This document shows positions 27,213 to 36,629 of a DNA stretch of 64,000 bases, piece after piece. Under the pieces are notes generated by a model. It ran no database searches. It worked only from the letters and a program-made list of their open reading frames with translations, and was not told the DNA's origin. The position numbers and the translations under genes are program-made. Position 1 is the stretch's first letter. Each line of letters opens with the position of its first letter. Source of the stretch: Fusobacterium gastrosuis (lineage in GTDB: Bacteria; Fusobacteriota; Fusobacteriia; Fusobacteriales; Fusobacteriaceae); assembly GCF_900095285.1 (NCBI RefSeq), contig NZ_LT607734.1, positions 124,001 through 188,000 of the forward strand. The letters run 5' to 3'.

Positions 27213-27988
27213 TTATAAGAATTTTCTTTCCAAATAATCAGCTACGCCGTTTTCATCATTAGTAAAATAAGTTATATTTTTAAATCCCTTTGTACTCATA
27301 TAACTATCTTTCATTGCAACAGGATAGCCAACAAATTGTAACATTTTATAGTCATTTCCACTATCACCAAAGGCCATAATATCTTTCTTATCTATATCAA
27401 GTGCTTGTGCGATTGTTTCAACTCCTAATTTTTTACTACAATCTTTCATATTAAGGTCTAAACAGTCTTCAGAAGATATAACAATTTCAAGTTCATTTTT
27501 AAAATATTTTATCATTAGATCTCTTATTTCAAAGAGTCTTTTTTCATTATCTTCTATTATTAAAACTTTTTCAAGCTCTGGAATAGTATCAGAGTTTTCT
27601 ATGAAAATAAATTATGTTCTTTTCTTATTTCATCATATACTTCACCAAAAGTTGGAAGATATACATCAATTCCATTAAAAGCTTTGTAACTAATTTTTTC
27701 TTTATGTAAAATATCTATTATTTTTTTACTTAAATTTATTGGAATAAAGTGCCTTTTTAAGATACTACCATCCTTATTATAAATATTGGCACCATTATTA
27801 CAAATTAAATACATATCAATACCTATAAATTCTCGAATTAGATTGGCAGAATGGAAGCTTCTTCCAGTTGCTATTGCTACTTCAAAGCCTTGGGCTTTAA
27901 TTTTTTTTAAAGTTTCTTTTGATTTTTCAGTTACTTTACTTTCGTTATTAAGTAAAGTTCCGTCCAAATCAGAGATTATCAATTTCAT
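27213..27988 (-). pseudogene. HAD-IIB (Cof-type) sugar-phosphate phosphatase, frameshifted
   Basis: Two adjoining frames make one Cof-like HAD hydrolase of about 258 residues. The first (27988-27599) holds motif I ISDLDGTLLNNE, motif II ATGR and the cap start. The second continues in the -1 frame with FIENSDTIPELEKVL and reaches motif IV GDSGNDYKML. The switch must lie in a short stretch around 27596-27612 with T3 and T4 runs on the coding strand; one added base restores a single frame. A short C-terminal start at 27515 exists but would lack the catalytic Asp. Either a recent inactivation or an assembly error. It lies between the rhodanese gene and ttcA with near-zero gaps. Confidence 0.85.
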
Positions 27989-27997
27989 TTTGTACTC

Positions 27998-28852
27998 CTA
28001 TTCAAAGTTATAATTCGTTAAAATACTATTTTCTAAATTACCTTTATTTTTTCTAAATTCATTGAAAGAAAGTTCTATAAAACCTCCGTTAACATTGTAA
28101 ATTTTATCCAATCCTAAACTATTTAAAAATCCCACAGCATCTAAACTTCTATGTCCACTTCTACAATATACATAAATATTTCTATCCTTAGGCAGAGAAT
28201 TAAGTTCCGCAACAAGATTATGCAATGGAATATTTACAGCTCCTTTTATATGACCAGCACTATATTCATAATCTTCTCTGACATCTAAAAAGAATTCATT
28301 ATTTTTTATTAAATTCTCAATTTCTTCAACTTGTATTTCATTCACTTCAATCAATTTTGATTTCTTATTAATTGCCATAAGAGCAGCAATGTTTAAAATA
28401 TCTGGATTAGTATCATCTGATGGATAAATTTTTGCTTCAGCTAAGTCTTTAATACCCATATTATTATCCATTAATAATTTTACACATTCCAATCTTCTTT
28501 CTATATTTTTTTCATTAGCTATTTGAAAACCTAAAATTTTACCACTTTCTGTATTGAATAAAAGTTTGACAAAAGCTATTCGATAAGATGGATTAGGTCC
28601 ATTGTAGTCATTGGATAAATACTTTAAAGTAGAAAAATTTTCTCCTTTTTCTTTAAGTTCTCTAGATGTATATCCAATGCTTCCAAGTTTGTAACTGTGA
28701 AGATTAAAAATATGAATTTCATTATCAATTTTTTCTCTTTTTTCAATATATAAATCTTTTTCAATTTCCAAAGAATTATTTATTTTTTTATCTTTATAAA
28801 TGATATTTATAAAATCTTCATCAAAATATGTGGCTATATTTATATTATTCAT
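27998..28852 (-). CDS. Rhodanese protein with a CoA-disulfide-reductase dimerisation domain, lacking the FAD domain
   Basis: 284 residues. Residues about 50-160 match the pyridine-nucleotide disulfide reductase dimerisation domain (SIGYTSRELKEKG, GKILGFQI, DLAEAKIYPSDDTNPDILNIAA), as in CoA-disulfide reductases. Residues about 178-270 are a rhodanese domain with the sulfur-carrying Cys in CRSGHRS. The FAD/NAD(P)-binding two-thirds that normally precede this pair are absent, and the upstream gene is unrelated. So it looks like the C-terminal part of a CoADR-Rhd enzyme kept as a stand-alone sulfur carrier. It overlaps the preceding gene by eight bases (coupled). Could feed TtcA or another thiolation enzyme. 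Confidence 0.82.
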   Translation of the reverse strand: MNNINIATYFDEDFINIIYKDKKINNSLEIEKDLYIEKREKIDNEIHIFNLHSYKLGSIGYTSRELKEKGENFSTLKYLSNDYNGPNPSYRIAFVKLLFNTESGKILGFQIANEKNIERRLECVKLLMDNNMGIKDLAEAKIYPSDDTNPDILNIAALMAINKKSKLIEVNEIQVEEIENLIKNNEFFLDVREDYEYSAGHIKGAVNIPLHNLVAELNSLPKDRNIYVYCRSGHRSLDAVGFLNSLGLDKIYNVNGGFIELSFNEFRKNKGNLENSILTNYNFE

Positions 28853-30842
28853 TTAATCCTCCTAAGATGGCTCCCATTAAATTATCAAATTCAGATACTT
28901 GAAAAGTATTTTTATTAAAATATTTAAGTATATTTAATAAAATAATACTACCCCCAATTATAACATCTCTTCTTTTAGAATCCAAACCTTTTATATCCAA
29001 ATTAAGAGGAATCTTTTTTAAATATAAGTTAAGATTATTTTCTATATCACTTTCACTAAGCATATAAAGATGTATCTTATTGCTGTCATATTCTTCCATT
29101 TCTTCTTTTACACTTACTTGAGTAGTAGCTGTACCAGCAACGCCAATTAGATTAAAATCGTAATTTAAAAATTTATTTAATTTTTTTAATTCAGTTTGAA
29201 GCCATTCAGTAGCTAGTTTTCTATTATTTTCAGAAAAATCTAAATTGCCATCTTCATTTAAGAAAAATTTTTCAGTAATTCTAACAGAACCAATATTAAG
29301 ACTTATACTTTCTTTAATACCTTTAAAATCTCCTAGAGTAAATTCAGTAGAACCTCCACCTATATCAAAAACTAAAATATTTTTATCAAATGTGATAGCA
29401 GAGCATACTCCTTTAAAATTAATATATGCTTCTTTCTCACCGGGAATACAGTTAATTTTTATACCTGTTTCATCCCAAACTTTTTTTATGAAATAATCTT
29501 TATTAATTGAATCTCTTGTTGCCGATGTAGCAAAGCAATTTATATCTTCAGGCAAAATAGAAAAATCTTTTAAAACTTTAGAATATTTTTTTAATGCTAT
29601 TAAAGTTCTCTCTATTGCAGTTTCTTTTAAGAATTTATTTTTATTTACATCTTCACCCAGTTTTACAATATCTAAATCTTTATGGATAATTCTTTTTAAA
29701 ATCATACTATTATTTTCTTTTTTTACTTCAGCAATTAATAAACGACAAGAATTTGTTCCTATATCTATACTAGCTCTTAATTTATTTTTAGAATATTTTT
29801 TCATTACTTGTAATATCTCTTCTTCTTCAAGTTCAATTTTTGATAAAAATTTATCCTCTGATATACCTATGGATATAATTTTCCCAAAGGAATTTTTTTT
29901 ATCATTTTTCATGAGATTAAAAATTTTATCCTCAGGGATATAAGTTGGTTCAGCGTCTATATTAAAAAGTGCAAATAAAGATTTAGTCTTTTCTAGGAAG
30001 TCTTGATTAATATTTCCTCTCAAATGAGAAATTTCAAAATCAAAAATAATTCCTTTTGCTACTGCCTCTCCATGAGAAATCCCTTCATAATTATAAAAAT
30101 TTTCAAGTGCATGAGCATAAGTGTGCCCCAAATTTAAAAACATTCTTTCAAATTTTTCTAAGGGATCTATGTCAACATAGCTCTTTTTTATTGAAATAGA
30201 TTGTTCAACAATGTTTAATAAAACTTCAGTATTCATAGTTTTTATTTTCTCAACATTATCAATAATATATTTAGTGTAGATTTCATTATTTATTAAAAAT
30301 AGATGTTTAATGAGTTCTCCCATGCCTGATTTGAATTCTCTTTCAGGTAAAGTTTTCAAAAATTCAACATCGATGATAACTTTGTATGGTTGCTTAAAAG
30401 AGCCTATCATGTTTTTACATTTTGGATGATTGATTGCAACTTTTCCACCAACACTTGCATCTACTTGGGCTAGTAATGAAGTTGGGACTTGAATAAATTC
30501 TATTCCACGCATATAAGTTGTAGCAATATACCCTCCCATGTCGCATATAACCCCTCCACCTAGGGAAATAACAAGAGATTTTCGAGAAAAATTATTTTCC
30601 AGCATAAAATCATAGGCAGGTAAAATATTTTCAATAGTTTTATATTTTTCTCCATCTTTTATAGCAAAATAGAAAATTTTATCTTTCTCATTTAAAGCAG
30701 TTCTAATTTTTTCAAAATAAATATTTGCTATTGTTTCATTAGAGAAAATTAGAATTTTATCAAACTTTTCTGTAAAGTTATTTAAAAGTGAAATAATGTT
30801 AGCTCCAATATAAATATCCTCACCTATTTTTTTTATTTCCAT
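28845..30842 (-). CDS. Fusion of 3-dehydroquinate synthase (AroB) and Ppx/GppA phosphatase
   Basis: One uninterrupted frame of 665 residues from ATG 30842 (GGAG six bases upstream; open to 30872 without a ribosome site). Residues about 1-345 are a complete AroB: DGEKYKT, SLGGGVICDMGGYIA, PTSLLAQVDASVGGKVAIN, and the zinc ligands in GELIKH, NLGHTYAHALE and SHGEAVAKG. Residues about 360-665 are a complete Ppx/GppA domain: ASIDIGTNSCRLLIAE, ATSATRDS, FDIGGGSTEF, GVAGTATT. The first half makes 3-dehydroquinate for aromatic amino acids; the second should hydrolyse polyphosphate or pppGpp. Catalytic residues of both halves are present. First gene of the apparent operon leading to the rhodanese, HAD, ttcA and regulator genes. 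Confidence 0.92.
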   Translation of the reverse strand: MEIKKIGEDIYIGANIISLLNNFTEKFDKILIFSNETIANIYFEKIRTALNEKDKIFYFAIKDGEKYKTIENILPAYDFMLENNFSRKSLVISLGGGVICDMGGYIATTYMRGIEFIQVPTSLLAQVDASVGGKVAINHPKCKNMIGSFKQPYKVIIDVEFLKTLPEREFKSGMGELIKHLFLINNEIYTKYIIDNVEKIKTMNTEVLLNIVEQSISIKKSYVDIDPLEKFERMFLNLGHTYAHALENFYNYEGISHGEAVAKGIIFDFEISHLRGNINQDFLEKTKSLFALFNIDAEPTYIPEDKIFNLMKNDKKNSFGKIISIGISEDKFLSKIELEEEEILQVMKKYSKNKLRASIDIGTNSCRLLIAEVKKENNSMILKRIIHKDLDIVKLGEDVNKNKFLKETAIERTLIALKKYSKVLKDFSILPEDINCFATSATRDSINKDYFIKKVWDETGIKINCIPGEKEAYINFKGVCSAITFDKNILVFDIGGGSTEFTLGDFKGIKESISLNIGSVRITEKFFLNEDGNLDFSENNRKLATEWLQTELKKLNKFLNYDFNLIGVAGTATTQVSVKEEMEEYDSNKIHLYMLSESDIENNLNLYLKKIPLNLDIKGLDSKRRDVIIGGSIILLNILKYFNKNTFQVSEFDNLMGAILGGLNE

Positions 30843-30921
30843 AAGAACTCCTATATATCTTTTATTTTTCAAAATAAATATAATAACTTAAATATTATAA
30901 CATATTAAAATAAAAAAACTA

Positions 30922-31091
30922 CTGCCGTTAGGCTTGAGGGCTTCGCCCTCAAAACCCCAATAAAAAAATTTTTATTCTTTTAGACTTAAAGACTTTTGTT
31001 CTTTTAATTTAAAATAAAAAAGAAAATATATATATTCTTAAAATAAATTACTTCTGCCGTTATACTTGAGGACTTCGCCTTCAAAACCCCA
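30922..31091. repeat. Two copies of a GC-richer hairpin repeat
   Basis: Copies at about 30922-30959 and 31054-31091 share CTGCCGTTA, then a stem around TTCG (TTGAGGGC-TTCG-CCCTCAA in the first copy; the second is a weaker version) and CAAAACCCCAATAA. They stand out from the A/T-rich surroundings. The CTGCCG...GGCTTGAGGGCTT part matches the repeats near 40340, 48470 and 63610. Confidence 0.75.
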
Positions 31092-31118
31092 ATAATAAAT
31101 ATTTTATTCTTTAAAAAA

Positions 31119-31149
31119 AAATATTGCTGAGAAAGACTTCTCAGCAATA
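31119..31149 (-). terminator. Terminator of the hcp operon
   Basis: TTGCTGAGAA (31124-31133) and TTCTCAGCAA (31138-31147) form a perfect stem with a four-base loop. The minus-strand transcript then runs into nine U. Confidence 0.88.
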
Positions 31150-31162
31150 AAATTTTCTTATA

Positions 31163-31405
31163 TTACTTATTTTTTCCAACTGGTAATATATTTTCAACAT
31201 CAAAAGCATGGCATGGTGTAACTGCATATACCATAGAACAATGTGGACATTCATATTCAAATGTTGTCATTGTTATTTCTTTGCCACATTCTTTACAATT
31301 AAATGTAGCTGGAAAGGGCATCATTTGATCATAAAATCCCATCATTCTTATTTTTGCTTGAACTTGTTTACCATCTTCAAATTTTCCTGAACATCCATCA
31401 TGCAT
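31163..31405 (-). CDS. Small zinc-ribbon protein downstream of hcp
   Basis: 80 residues from ATG 31405, six bases after AGGTG (a GTG at 31414 is the alternative). Two CxxC pairs (NCKECGK and ECPHCSM) form a rubredoxin/zinc-ribbon-like knuckle, with extra Cys at the N terminus (DGCSG) and in TPCHAFD. It lies 18 bases after hcp on the same strand and shares its terminator, so it is probably an accessory of the hydroxylamine reductase, for example as a metal or electron carrier. That role is inferred from position only. Confidence 0.78.
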   Translation of the reverse strand: MHDGCSGKFEDGKQVQAKIRMMGFYDQMMPFPATFNCKECGKEITMTTFEYECPHCSMVYAVTPCHAFDVENILPVGKNK

Positions 31406-31423
31406 ATAAAACACCTCTTATAA

Positions 31424-33106
31424 TTAAATTAATCCAAATTTCTTAAGATCTTCTTCAACAGTAGTCATTCCAGCTATACCAAAGTTTTCAACTAAAACTT
31501 TTGCTACATTTGGAGATAAGAAAGCTGGTAAAGTTGGTCCAAGATGGATATTTTTTACTCCTAAATACAATAGTGCAAGTAAAACTATAACAGCTTTTTG
31601 TTCGTACCATGCAACATTAAATGCGATAGGTAATTCATTTATATCATTAAGACCAAATACTTCTTTTAATTTTAATGCAACAACTGCCCAAGAGTAAGAA
31701 TCATTACATTGTCCAGCATCAAGAACTCTAGGGATACCATTTATATCTCCTAAATTCAATTTATTGTATCTAAATTTAGCACAACCAGAAGTTAAAATTA
31801 TTGTATCTTTTGGTAATTTTTCAGCAAAATCTGTATAATAATCTCTCTTTGCCATTCTACCATCACAACCACTCATTACAACAAATTTTCTTATAGCACC
31901 AGATTTAATATTTTCAACAATAGTTTCAGCAAGACTTAACACTTGATTATGAGCAAAACCTCCAACAATTTCTCCTGTTTCAATTTCATTAGGTGCTTGA
32001 CATTTTTTCGCAAGCTCAATCACTTCTGAGAAGTCCTTTGTTCCATCTTTGTTTAATTTAATTCTTTTCCATCCTGGGAATCCAGCAGCGTTTGTTGTAA
32101 ATACTCTATTGGCATAAGTCGCATTTTTTAGAGGTGGAACTATACAGTTAGTTGTGAATACAATAGGACCGTTGAAATTTGTAAAATCTTTTCTTTGATC
32201 CCACCAAGCATTTCCATAATTTCCATAGAAATGAGAATATTTTTTTAATTCTGGATAGAAGTGTCCAGGTAACATTTCAGAGTGTGTATAAATATCTACA
32301 CCACTATCTTTTGATTGTTCTAGTAATTGCTTCAAATCCCATAAGTCATGCCCACTTATTAAGATTCCTGGTCTAGTTCCTGCACCAATTTTAATTTTAG
32401 TAATTTCTGGATTCCCAAAAGTTTCAGTGTTAGCTTTATCTAATAGAGCCATCACCTTAACTCCATGTTCTCCAACTTCTAAAACATGTCCTATTAATTG
32501 TTCAACAGATAGAGTATTATCAACACTAGCAAGTAAAGATTTTTCTACAAAAGCAAATAAGTCATCTTGAGTTTGACCTAAGTTCATAGCATGTTCAGCA
32601 TAAGCTGCCATACCTTTTAGACCATACATAGCAAGTTCTCTTAGAGATCTTACATCGTCGTTTTCTGTTCTCAAAACTCCAACAATTTCATGTTTGTGAG
32701 CATAATTAATAATATCTTCAGTAGAGTTAAAATTCCAAGTTACTAATTCTTTTCCAAATCTTTCAGCGAAGCTTCTATCTTCATTTGAAACTAAAGTTTT
32801 TAGCTCCTCTCTTAAATTTAATCCAGCTTTAATCTCTTCTATTATTGCATCGTCATCAAAGTTAGCGTTAGTAATAGTTATAAATAAAGAGTTTACTAAA
32901 TATCTGTTTACTTTATTTTCTAAAATTTCCTTTGCTTCATTTTTTGCTCTTAAGATAGAACTATAAACTGCAACTCCTTTAGCAGTATGAATAAGTAAAT
33001 CTTGTAAATCAGAAGTATCAGCTTTTTTTCCACATACTCCAACTGTTGTACATCCAGTACCTTGAGCTGTTTCTTGACATTGATAACAAAACATATTATT
33101 TGACAT
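31424..33106 (-). CDS. hcp: Hydroxylamine reductase / hybrid cluster protein
   Basis: 560 residues. The N terminus [21 protein letters not shown] gives the four Cys of the cubane cluster. The rest carries the hybrid-cluster ligands expected for Hcp ([47 protein letters not shown]). It reduces hydroxylamine and, in later work on this family, NO, and protects anaerobes against nitrosative stress. AGGAGGATTTT before the ATG. An upstream GTAAC-N4-GTTAC dyad is positioned for activation by a CRP/FNR-type regulator. Confidence 0.96.
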   Translation of the reverse strand: MSNNMFCYQCQETAQGTGCTTVGVCGKKADTSDLQDLLIHTAKGVAVYSSILRAKNEAKEILENKVNRYLVNSLFITITNANFDDDAIIEEIKAGLNLREELKTLVSNEDRSFAERFGKELVTWNFNSTEDIINYAHKHEIVGVLRTENDDVRSLRELAMYGLKGMAAYAEHAMNLGQTQDDLFAFVEKSLLASVDNTLSVEQLIGHVLEVGEHGVKVMALLDKANTETFGNPEITKIKIGAGTRPGILISGHDLWDLKQLLEQSKDSGVDIYTHSEMLPGHFYPELKKYSHFYGNYGNAWWDQRKDFTNFNGPIVFTTNCIVPPLKNATYANRVFTTNAAGFPGWKRIKLNKDGTKDFSEVIELAKKCQAPNEIETGEIVGGFAHNQVLSLAETIVENIKSGAIRKFVVMSGCDGRMAKRDYYTDFAEKLPKDTIILTSGCAKFRYNKLNLGDINGIPRVLDAGQCNDSYSWAVVALKLKEVFGLNDINELPIAFNVAWYEQKAVIVLLALLYLGVKNIHLGPTLPAFLSPNVAKVLVENFGIAGMTTVEEDLKKFGLI

Positions 33107-33170
33107 AAAATCCTCCTATAAAATATAAAGTTTAATTTCTGTTAAAATAAATTAGTAATAATTTATTATT

Positions 33171-33212
33171 ATTTTAAAATAAATTTTTTATAAAATCAGT
33201 AACAAATGTTAC
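33171..33212 (-). promoter_or_regulatory. Candidate HcpR/FNR-type activator site and -10 box for hcp
   Basis: Perfect dyad GTAAC-AAAT-GTTAC (33199-33212). A TAAAAT box on the minus strand (33176-33171) places the dyad centre close to -41, the classical activator position. The half-sites resemble those I recall for HcpR-type regulators; no such gene is in the window. Confidence 0.6.
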
Positions 33213-33234
33213 AAAAAAAATAAAAAAATAATTA

Positions 33235-33263
33235 TTGACTTTTTAAAATAATAGTGGTATATA
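33235..33263 (+). promoter_or_regulatory. Promoter of clpB
   Basis: TTGACT (33235-33240), 17 bp, TATATA (33258-33263), about 107 bases before the clpB ATG. Confidence 0.75.
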
Positions 33264-33278
33264 TTAACTATAAAATTA

Positions 33279-33305
33279 TTAGCCACTTAGTATAAAGAGT
33301 GCTAA
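33279..33305 (+). promoter_or_regulatory. Imperfect CIRCE-like heat-shock operator of clpB
   Basis: The right arm GAGTGCTAA (33297-33305) is a perfect CIRCE half-site. Nine bases before it the left arm TTAGCCACT (33279-33287) matches TTAGC and then is shifted by one inserted C. It lies 16 bases downstream of the -10 box, where the HrcA repressor binds in other clpB/groE leaders. Confidence 0.7.
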
Positions 33306-33370
33306 AAATTATTAAAAAATAATTTTTATGAGCCATTAAGAATATTATTAAGTGAAAGAGGAGGGATACT

Positions 33371-35953
33371 ATGAATCCGAATAAATTTACAGAAAGTACA
33401 ATTACTGCAATAAACTTAGGTATAGATATAAGTAAAAATAATATGCAACAAACTTTAAAAGCTGAATGTTTAGCTCTTGCAATGTTAGAACAAACAGATG
33501 GATTAATTCCAAGAATTATTGAAAAAATGAATCTAAACTTAAAAAATATAAAAGAAAGTTTAAATACTGAAATTAAAAAATTTCCTAAAGTTGAAACAAG
33601 AAGCATAAATAATAATGAAAATATAAATTTAGACCAAAAAACTTATAATATTTTACAAAATGCAGAAAATATTATGAATAGCTTGGAAGATAGCTATTTA
33701 AGTGTGGAACATATATTTTGGTCTATGATAGAAAATTTGGAAATTTTAAGAAAAAATGGAGTAAATTTGAAAGAGTACAAGGAGGTACTAATGAATATAA
33801 GAGGAAATAAAAAAGTAGATAGTCAAAATCCGGAAGCGACTTATGAAGTCTTGGAAAAATATGCAAAAGATTTAGTTGCTTTGGCAAGAGAAGGAAAAAT
33901 TGATCCAATTATAGGTAGGGATTCTGAAATAAGAAGAGCTATACAAATAATTTCAAGAAGAACGAAGAATGACCCAATTTTAATTGGAGAACCAGGTGTA
34001 GGAAAAACTGCAATAGTTGAAGGACTGGCACAAAGAATACTAAATGGTGATGTCCCTGAAAGTTTAAAAAATAAAAAGATATTCTCACTTGATATGGGAG
34101 CTCTTGTTGCAGGAGCAAAATATAAAGGTGAATTTGAAGAAAGAATGAAGGGAGTTTTAAAAGAAGTCGGAGAATCTAATGGAGAAATTATACTTTTTAT
34201 AGATGAAATTCATACAATAGTTGGAGCAGGAAAAGGAGAAGGTTCACTTGATGCAGGAAATATGTTAAAGCCAATGTTAGCAAGAGGAGAATTAAGAGTA
34301 ATTGGAGCAACAACTATTGATGAATATAGAAAATATATTGAAAAAGATCCAGCATTGGAAAGAAGATTCCAAACAATTTTAGTAAATGAACCGAATATTG
34401 ATGATACAATATCTATTTTAAGAGGGCTTAAAGAAAAATTTGAAACATATCATGGGGTTAGAATAGCAGATGCTGCAATAGTCGAAGCGGCAATTTTAAG
34501 CCAAAGATATATATCTGATAGAAAACTTCCAGATAAGGCGATAGATTTGATAGATGAAGCTGCAGCTATGATAAGAACCGAGATAGATTCAATGCCAGAA
34601 GAACTTGATAAGTTAACAAGAAAAGTATTACAAGTTGAGATAGAAATAAAAGCTCTACAAAAAGAAACTGATGATTCTTCAAAAGAAAGATTAGCAAGGC
34701 TTGAAAAGGAATTAGCAGAATTAAATGAAGAAAAGAAAATTTTAACATCTAAATGGGATTTAGAAAAAGAAGATATAGCAAAAATAAAAAATATTAAAAA
34801 AGAAATAGAAAATGTAAAGCTTGAAATGGAAAAAGCTGAAAGAGAATATGATTTAACAAAGTTATCTGAATTAAAATATGGAAAACTTGCAAATTTACAA
34901 AAGCAGTTAGCTGAACAACAAAATAAGGTAGATGAAAATGGAAAAGAAAATTCTCTTTTAAAGCAAGAAGTAACTGCTGACGAAATAGCTGATATAGTTT
35001 CAAGATGGACAGGAATACCAGTTTCAAAATTGACAGAAACAAAAAAAGAAAAAATGTTAAAACTTGAAGATAACATGAAAGAAAGAGTAAAGGGACAGGA
35101 TGAAGCAGTTAAAGCAGTAGCTGACACTATGCTTAGATCAATAGCAGGTTTGAAGGATAAAGGAAGACCTATGGGCTCATTTATTTTCTTAGGACCAACT
35201 GGAGTTGGAAAAACTTATTTGGCTAAGACACTAGCTTTCAACATGTTTGATAGTGAAGATAATGTTGTAAGAATAGATATGAGTGAATATATGGATAAAT
35301 TTTCTACAACAAGACTTATAGGAGCACCTCCTGGATATGTTGGATATGAAGAAGGAGGACAATTAACTGAAGCAATAAGAACTAAACCTTATTCAGTGAT
35401 ATTATTTGATGAAATAGAAAAAGCACATCCGGATGTATTTAATATCTTACTCCAAGTATTGGATGATGGAAGACTTACCGATGGGCAAGGAAGAGTTGTT
35501 GACTTTAAAAATACTTTAATTATAATGACATCAAATATTGGAAGTCATTTAATATTGGAAGACCCAGAACTGCAAGAAAATACGAAAGAAAAAGTTTTAA
35601 ATGAATTAAAATCAAGATTCAAACCAGAATTTTTAAATAGGGTAGATGATATTATAACATTTAAAGCTTTAGGTTTAGATTCTATAAAAGAAATAGTTAA
35701 ATTAAGTTTGAAAAGTTTAGAAGATAAATTAAAAGAAAAATCAATAAGCTTAAATTTTTCAGACAAAGTTATAGAATATCTAGCAGAAAATGCTTATGAT
35801 CCACAATATGGAGCAAGACCACTTAGAAGATTCATACAAAAAGAAATTGAAACAAGTTTGGCAAAGAAAATTTTGGCAAATGAGATAAAAGAAAAATCAA
35901 CAGTATCTGTAGATTTAGAAAACAATCAAATAGTATATAAAGAAATGTTATAA
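33371..35953 (+). CDS. clpB: ClpB disaggregase (Hsp104 family AAA+ chaperone)
   Basis: 860 residues: an N domain (1-145), NBD1 with Walker A GEPGVGKT and FIDEIHT, a long coiled-coil middle domain (about 395-525), and NBD2 with [33 protein letters not shown] and [23 protein letters not shown], ending in the D2-small domain ([15 protein letters not shown]). The middle domain and lack of ClpP-binding IGF loop identify ClpB rather than ClpA or ClpC. It works with DnaK to dissolve aggregates. GAGGAGGG precedes the ATG. The upstream CIRCE-like site predicts HrcA control. Single-gene unit with a strong terminator. Confidence 0.96.
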   Translation: MNPNKFTESTITAINLGIDISKNNMQQTLKAECLALAMLEQTDGLIPRIIEKMNLNLKNIKESLNTEIKKFPKVETRSINNNENINLDQKTYNILQNAENIMNSLEDSYLSVEHIFWSMIENLEILRKNGVNLKEYKEVLMNIRGNKKVDSQNPEATYEVLEKYAKDLVALAREGKIDPIIGRDSEIRRAIQIISRRTKNDPILIGEPGVGKTAIVEGLAQRILNGDVPESLKNKKIFSLDMGALVAGAKYKGEFEERMKGVLKEVGESNGEIILFIDEIHTIVGAGKGEGSLDAGNMLKPMLARGELRVIGATTIDEYRKYIEKDPALERRFQTILVNEPNIDDTISILRGLKEKFETYHGVRIADAAIVEAAILSQRYISDRKLPDKAIDLIDEAAAMIRTEIDSMPEELDKLTRKVLQVEIEIKALQKETDDSSKERLARLEKELAELNEEKKILTSKWDLEKEDIAKIKNIKKEIENVKLEMEKAEREYDLTKLSELKYGKLANLQKQLAEQQNKVDENGKENSLLKQEVTADEIADIVSRWTGIPVSKLTETKKEKMLKLEDNMKERVKGQDEAVKAVADTMLRSIAGLKDKGRPMGSFIFLGPTGVGKTYLAKTLAFNMFDSEDNVVRIDMSEYMDKFSTTRLIGAPPGYVGYEEGGQLTEAIRTKPYSVILFDEIEKAHPDVFNILLQVLDDGRLTDGQGRVVDFKNTLIIMTSNIGSHLILEDPELQENTKEKVLNELKSRFKPEFLNRVDDIITFKALGLDSIKEIVKLSLKSLEDKLKEKSISLNFSDKVIEYLAENAYDPQYGARPLRRFIQKEIETSLAKKILANEIKEKSTVSVDLENNQIVYKEML

Positions 35954-35964
35954 AAAGTATTAAA

Positions 35965-36004
35965 AAAACTCCATTTAGTATACTTTACTAAGTGGAGTTT
36001 TATA
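35965..36004. terminator. Terminator between clpB and rseC
   Basis: Perfect 16-bp stem (35965-35980 with 35986-36001) with a five-base loop. The plus strand continues with T; the A run on the other side lets it serve rseC also. Confidence 0.9.
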
Positions 36005-36081
36005 TTATATATATCGTTTTTTAATACTCTAATAATTAAAGAGCAGTAAAATTAGTAATTTTATAGATAAAAAATTATATT

Positions 36082-36534
36082 TTAAAAAAAATCTTCACAA
36101 GTTTCATCATTACAAACAACATTTGGATCGTATTTTTCAACAGAAACAATTTTGATTTCTTCATCTATATTCTTTTTTGCAAAAAACTTGTCATAAATAA
36201 ATAAAAATAAAAATGCAATGACAAGACCACCAAAGCTTCCTAATATACTTTTACCCTCAGAAAAACCAAATTTAGCCATAATAATATAGCCAAGTATCAT
36301 AAAAATTGGAGGCATTACATAAGCTATTGTTGCTGCTTTGATTACATCTTTTTCCGATATTTCAAGTGTAACCAAATCTCCTAAATTCACAGCTCTATCA
36401 ATTTTAAATTCAAAATCTTTACCATATTTACTAGCTTCACTACATTGACTACAATGAGAACAAGAAGAACTTTTATATAATTTTATACTTACTTTATTAC
36501 CATTAATTTTTGTAACTATTCCTTTGTTTTCCAT
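36082..36534 (-). CDS. rseC: RseC/MucC family membrane protein
   Basis: 150 residues: an N-terminal domain with a Cys cluster (SCSHCSQCSEASKYG, about 24-38), two membrane helices (about 66-87 and 96-113), and a C-terminal tail with further Cys (NVVCNDETCEDFF). This is the RseC/MucC layout; family members belong to the SoxR-reducing (Rsx/Rnf-linked) system or modulate sigma-E signalling. In fusobacteria the partner is more likely the Rnf electron-transport complex, which is encoded elsewhere. Convergent with clpB. The tail cysteines are an unusual addition that could bind a metal. Confidence 0.85.
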   Translation of the reverse strand: MENKGIVTKINGNKVSIKLYKSSSCSHCSQCSEASKYGKDFEFKIDRAVNLGDLVTLEISEKDVIKAATIAYVMPPIFMILGYIIMAKFGFSEGKSILGSFGGLVIAFLFLFIYDKFFAKKNIDEEIKIVSVEKYDPNVVCNDETCEDFF

Positions 36535-36629
36535 TTTTAAGAACCCCTTTACATAAGTCTTGAATTTATTATAGCAAATTATAAAAAAAAGTATATAATA
36601 AATGAAATTAGTAAGATAGGGTGATTATA

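Noticed and set aside
30922-31091. Paired repeats considered as a minimal CRISPR array
   Set aside because: Only two diverged copies, 132 bases apart, with an internal hairpin and relatives elsewhere in the window; no cas genes.
34450-35127. 225-codon minus-strand frame inside clpB
   Set aside because: Antisense shadow of the A-rich coiled-coil part; Ser/Phe-rich, no ribosome site, no homology visible.
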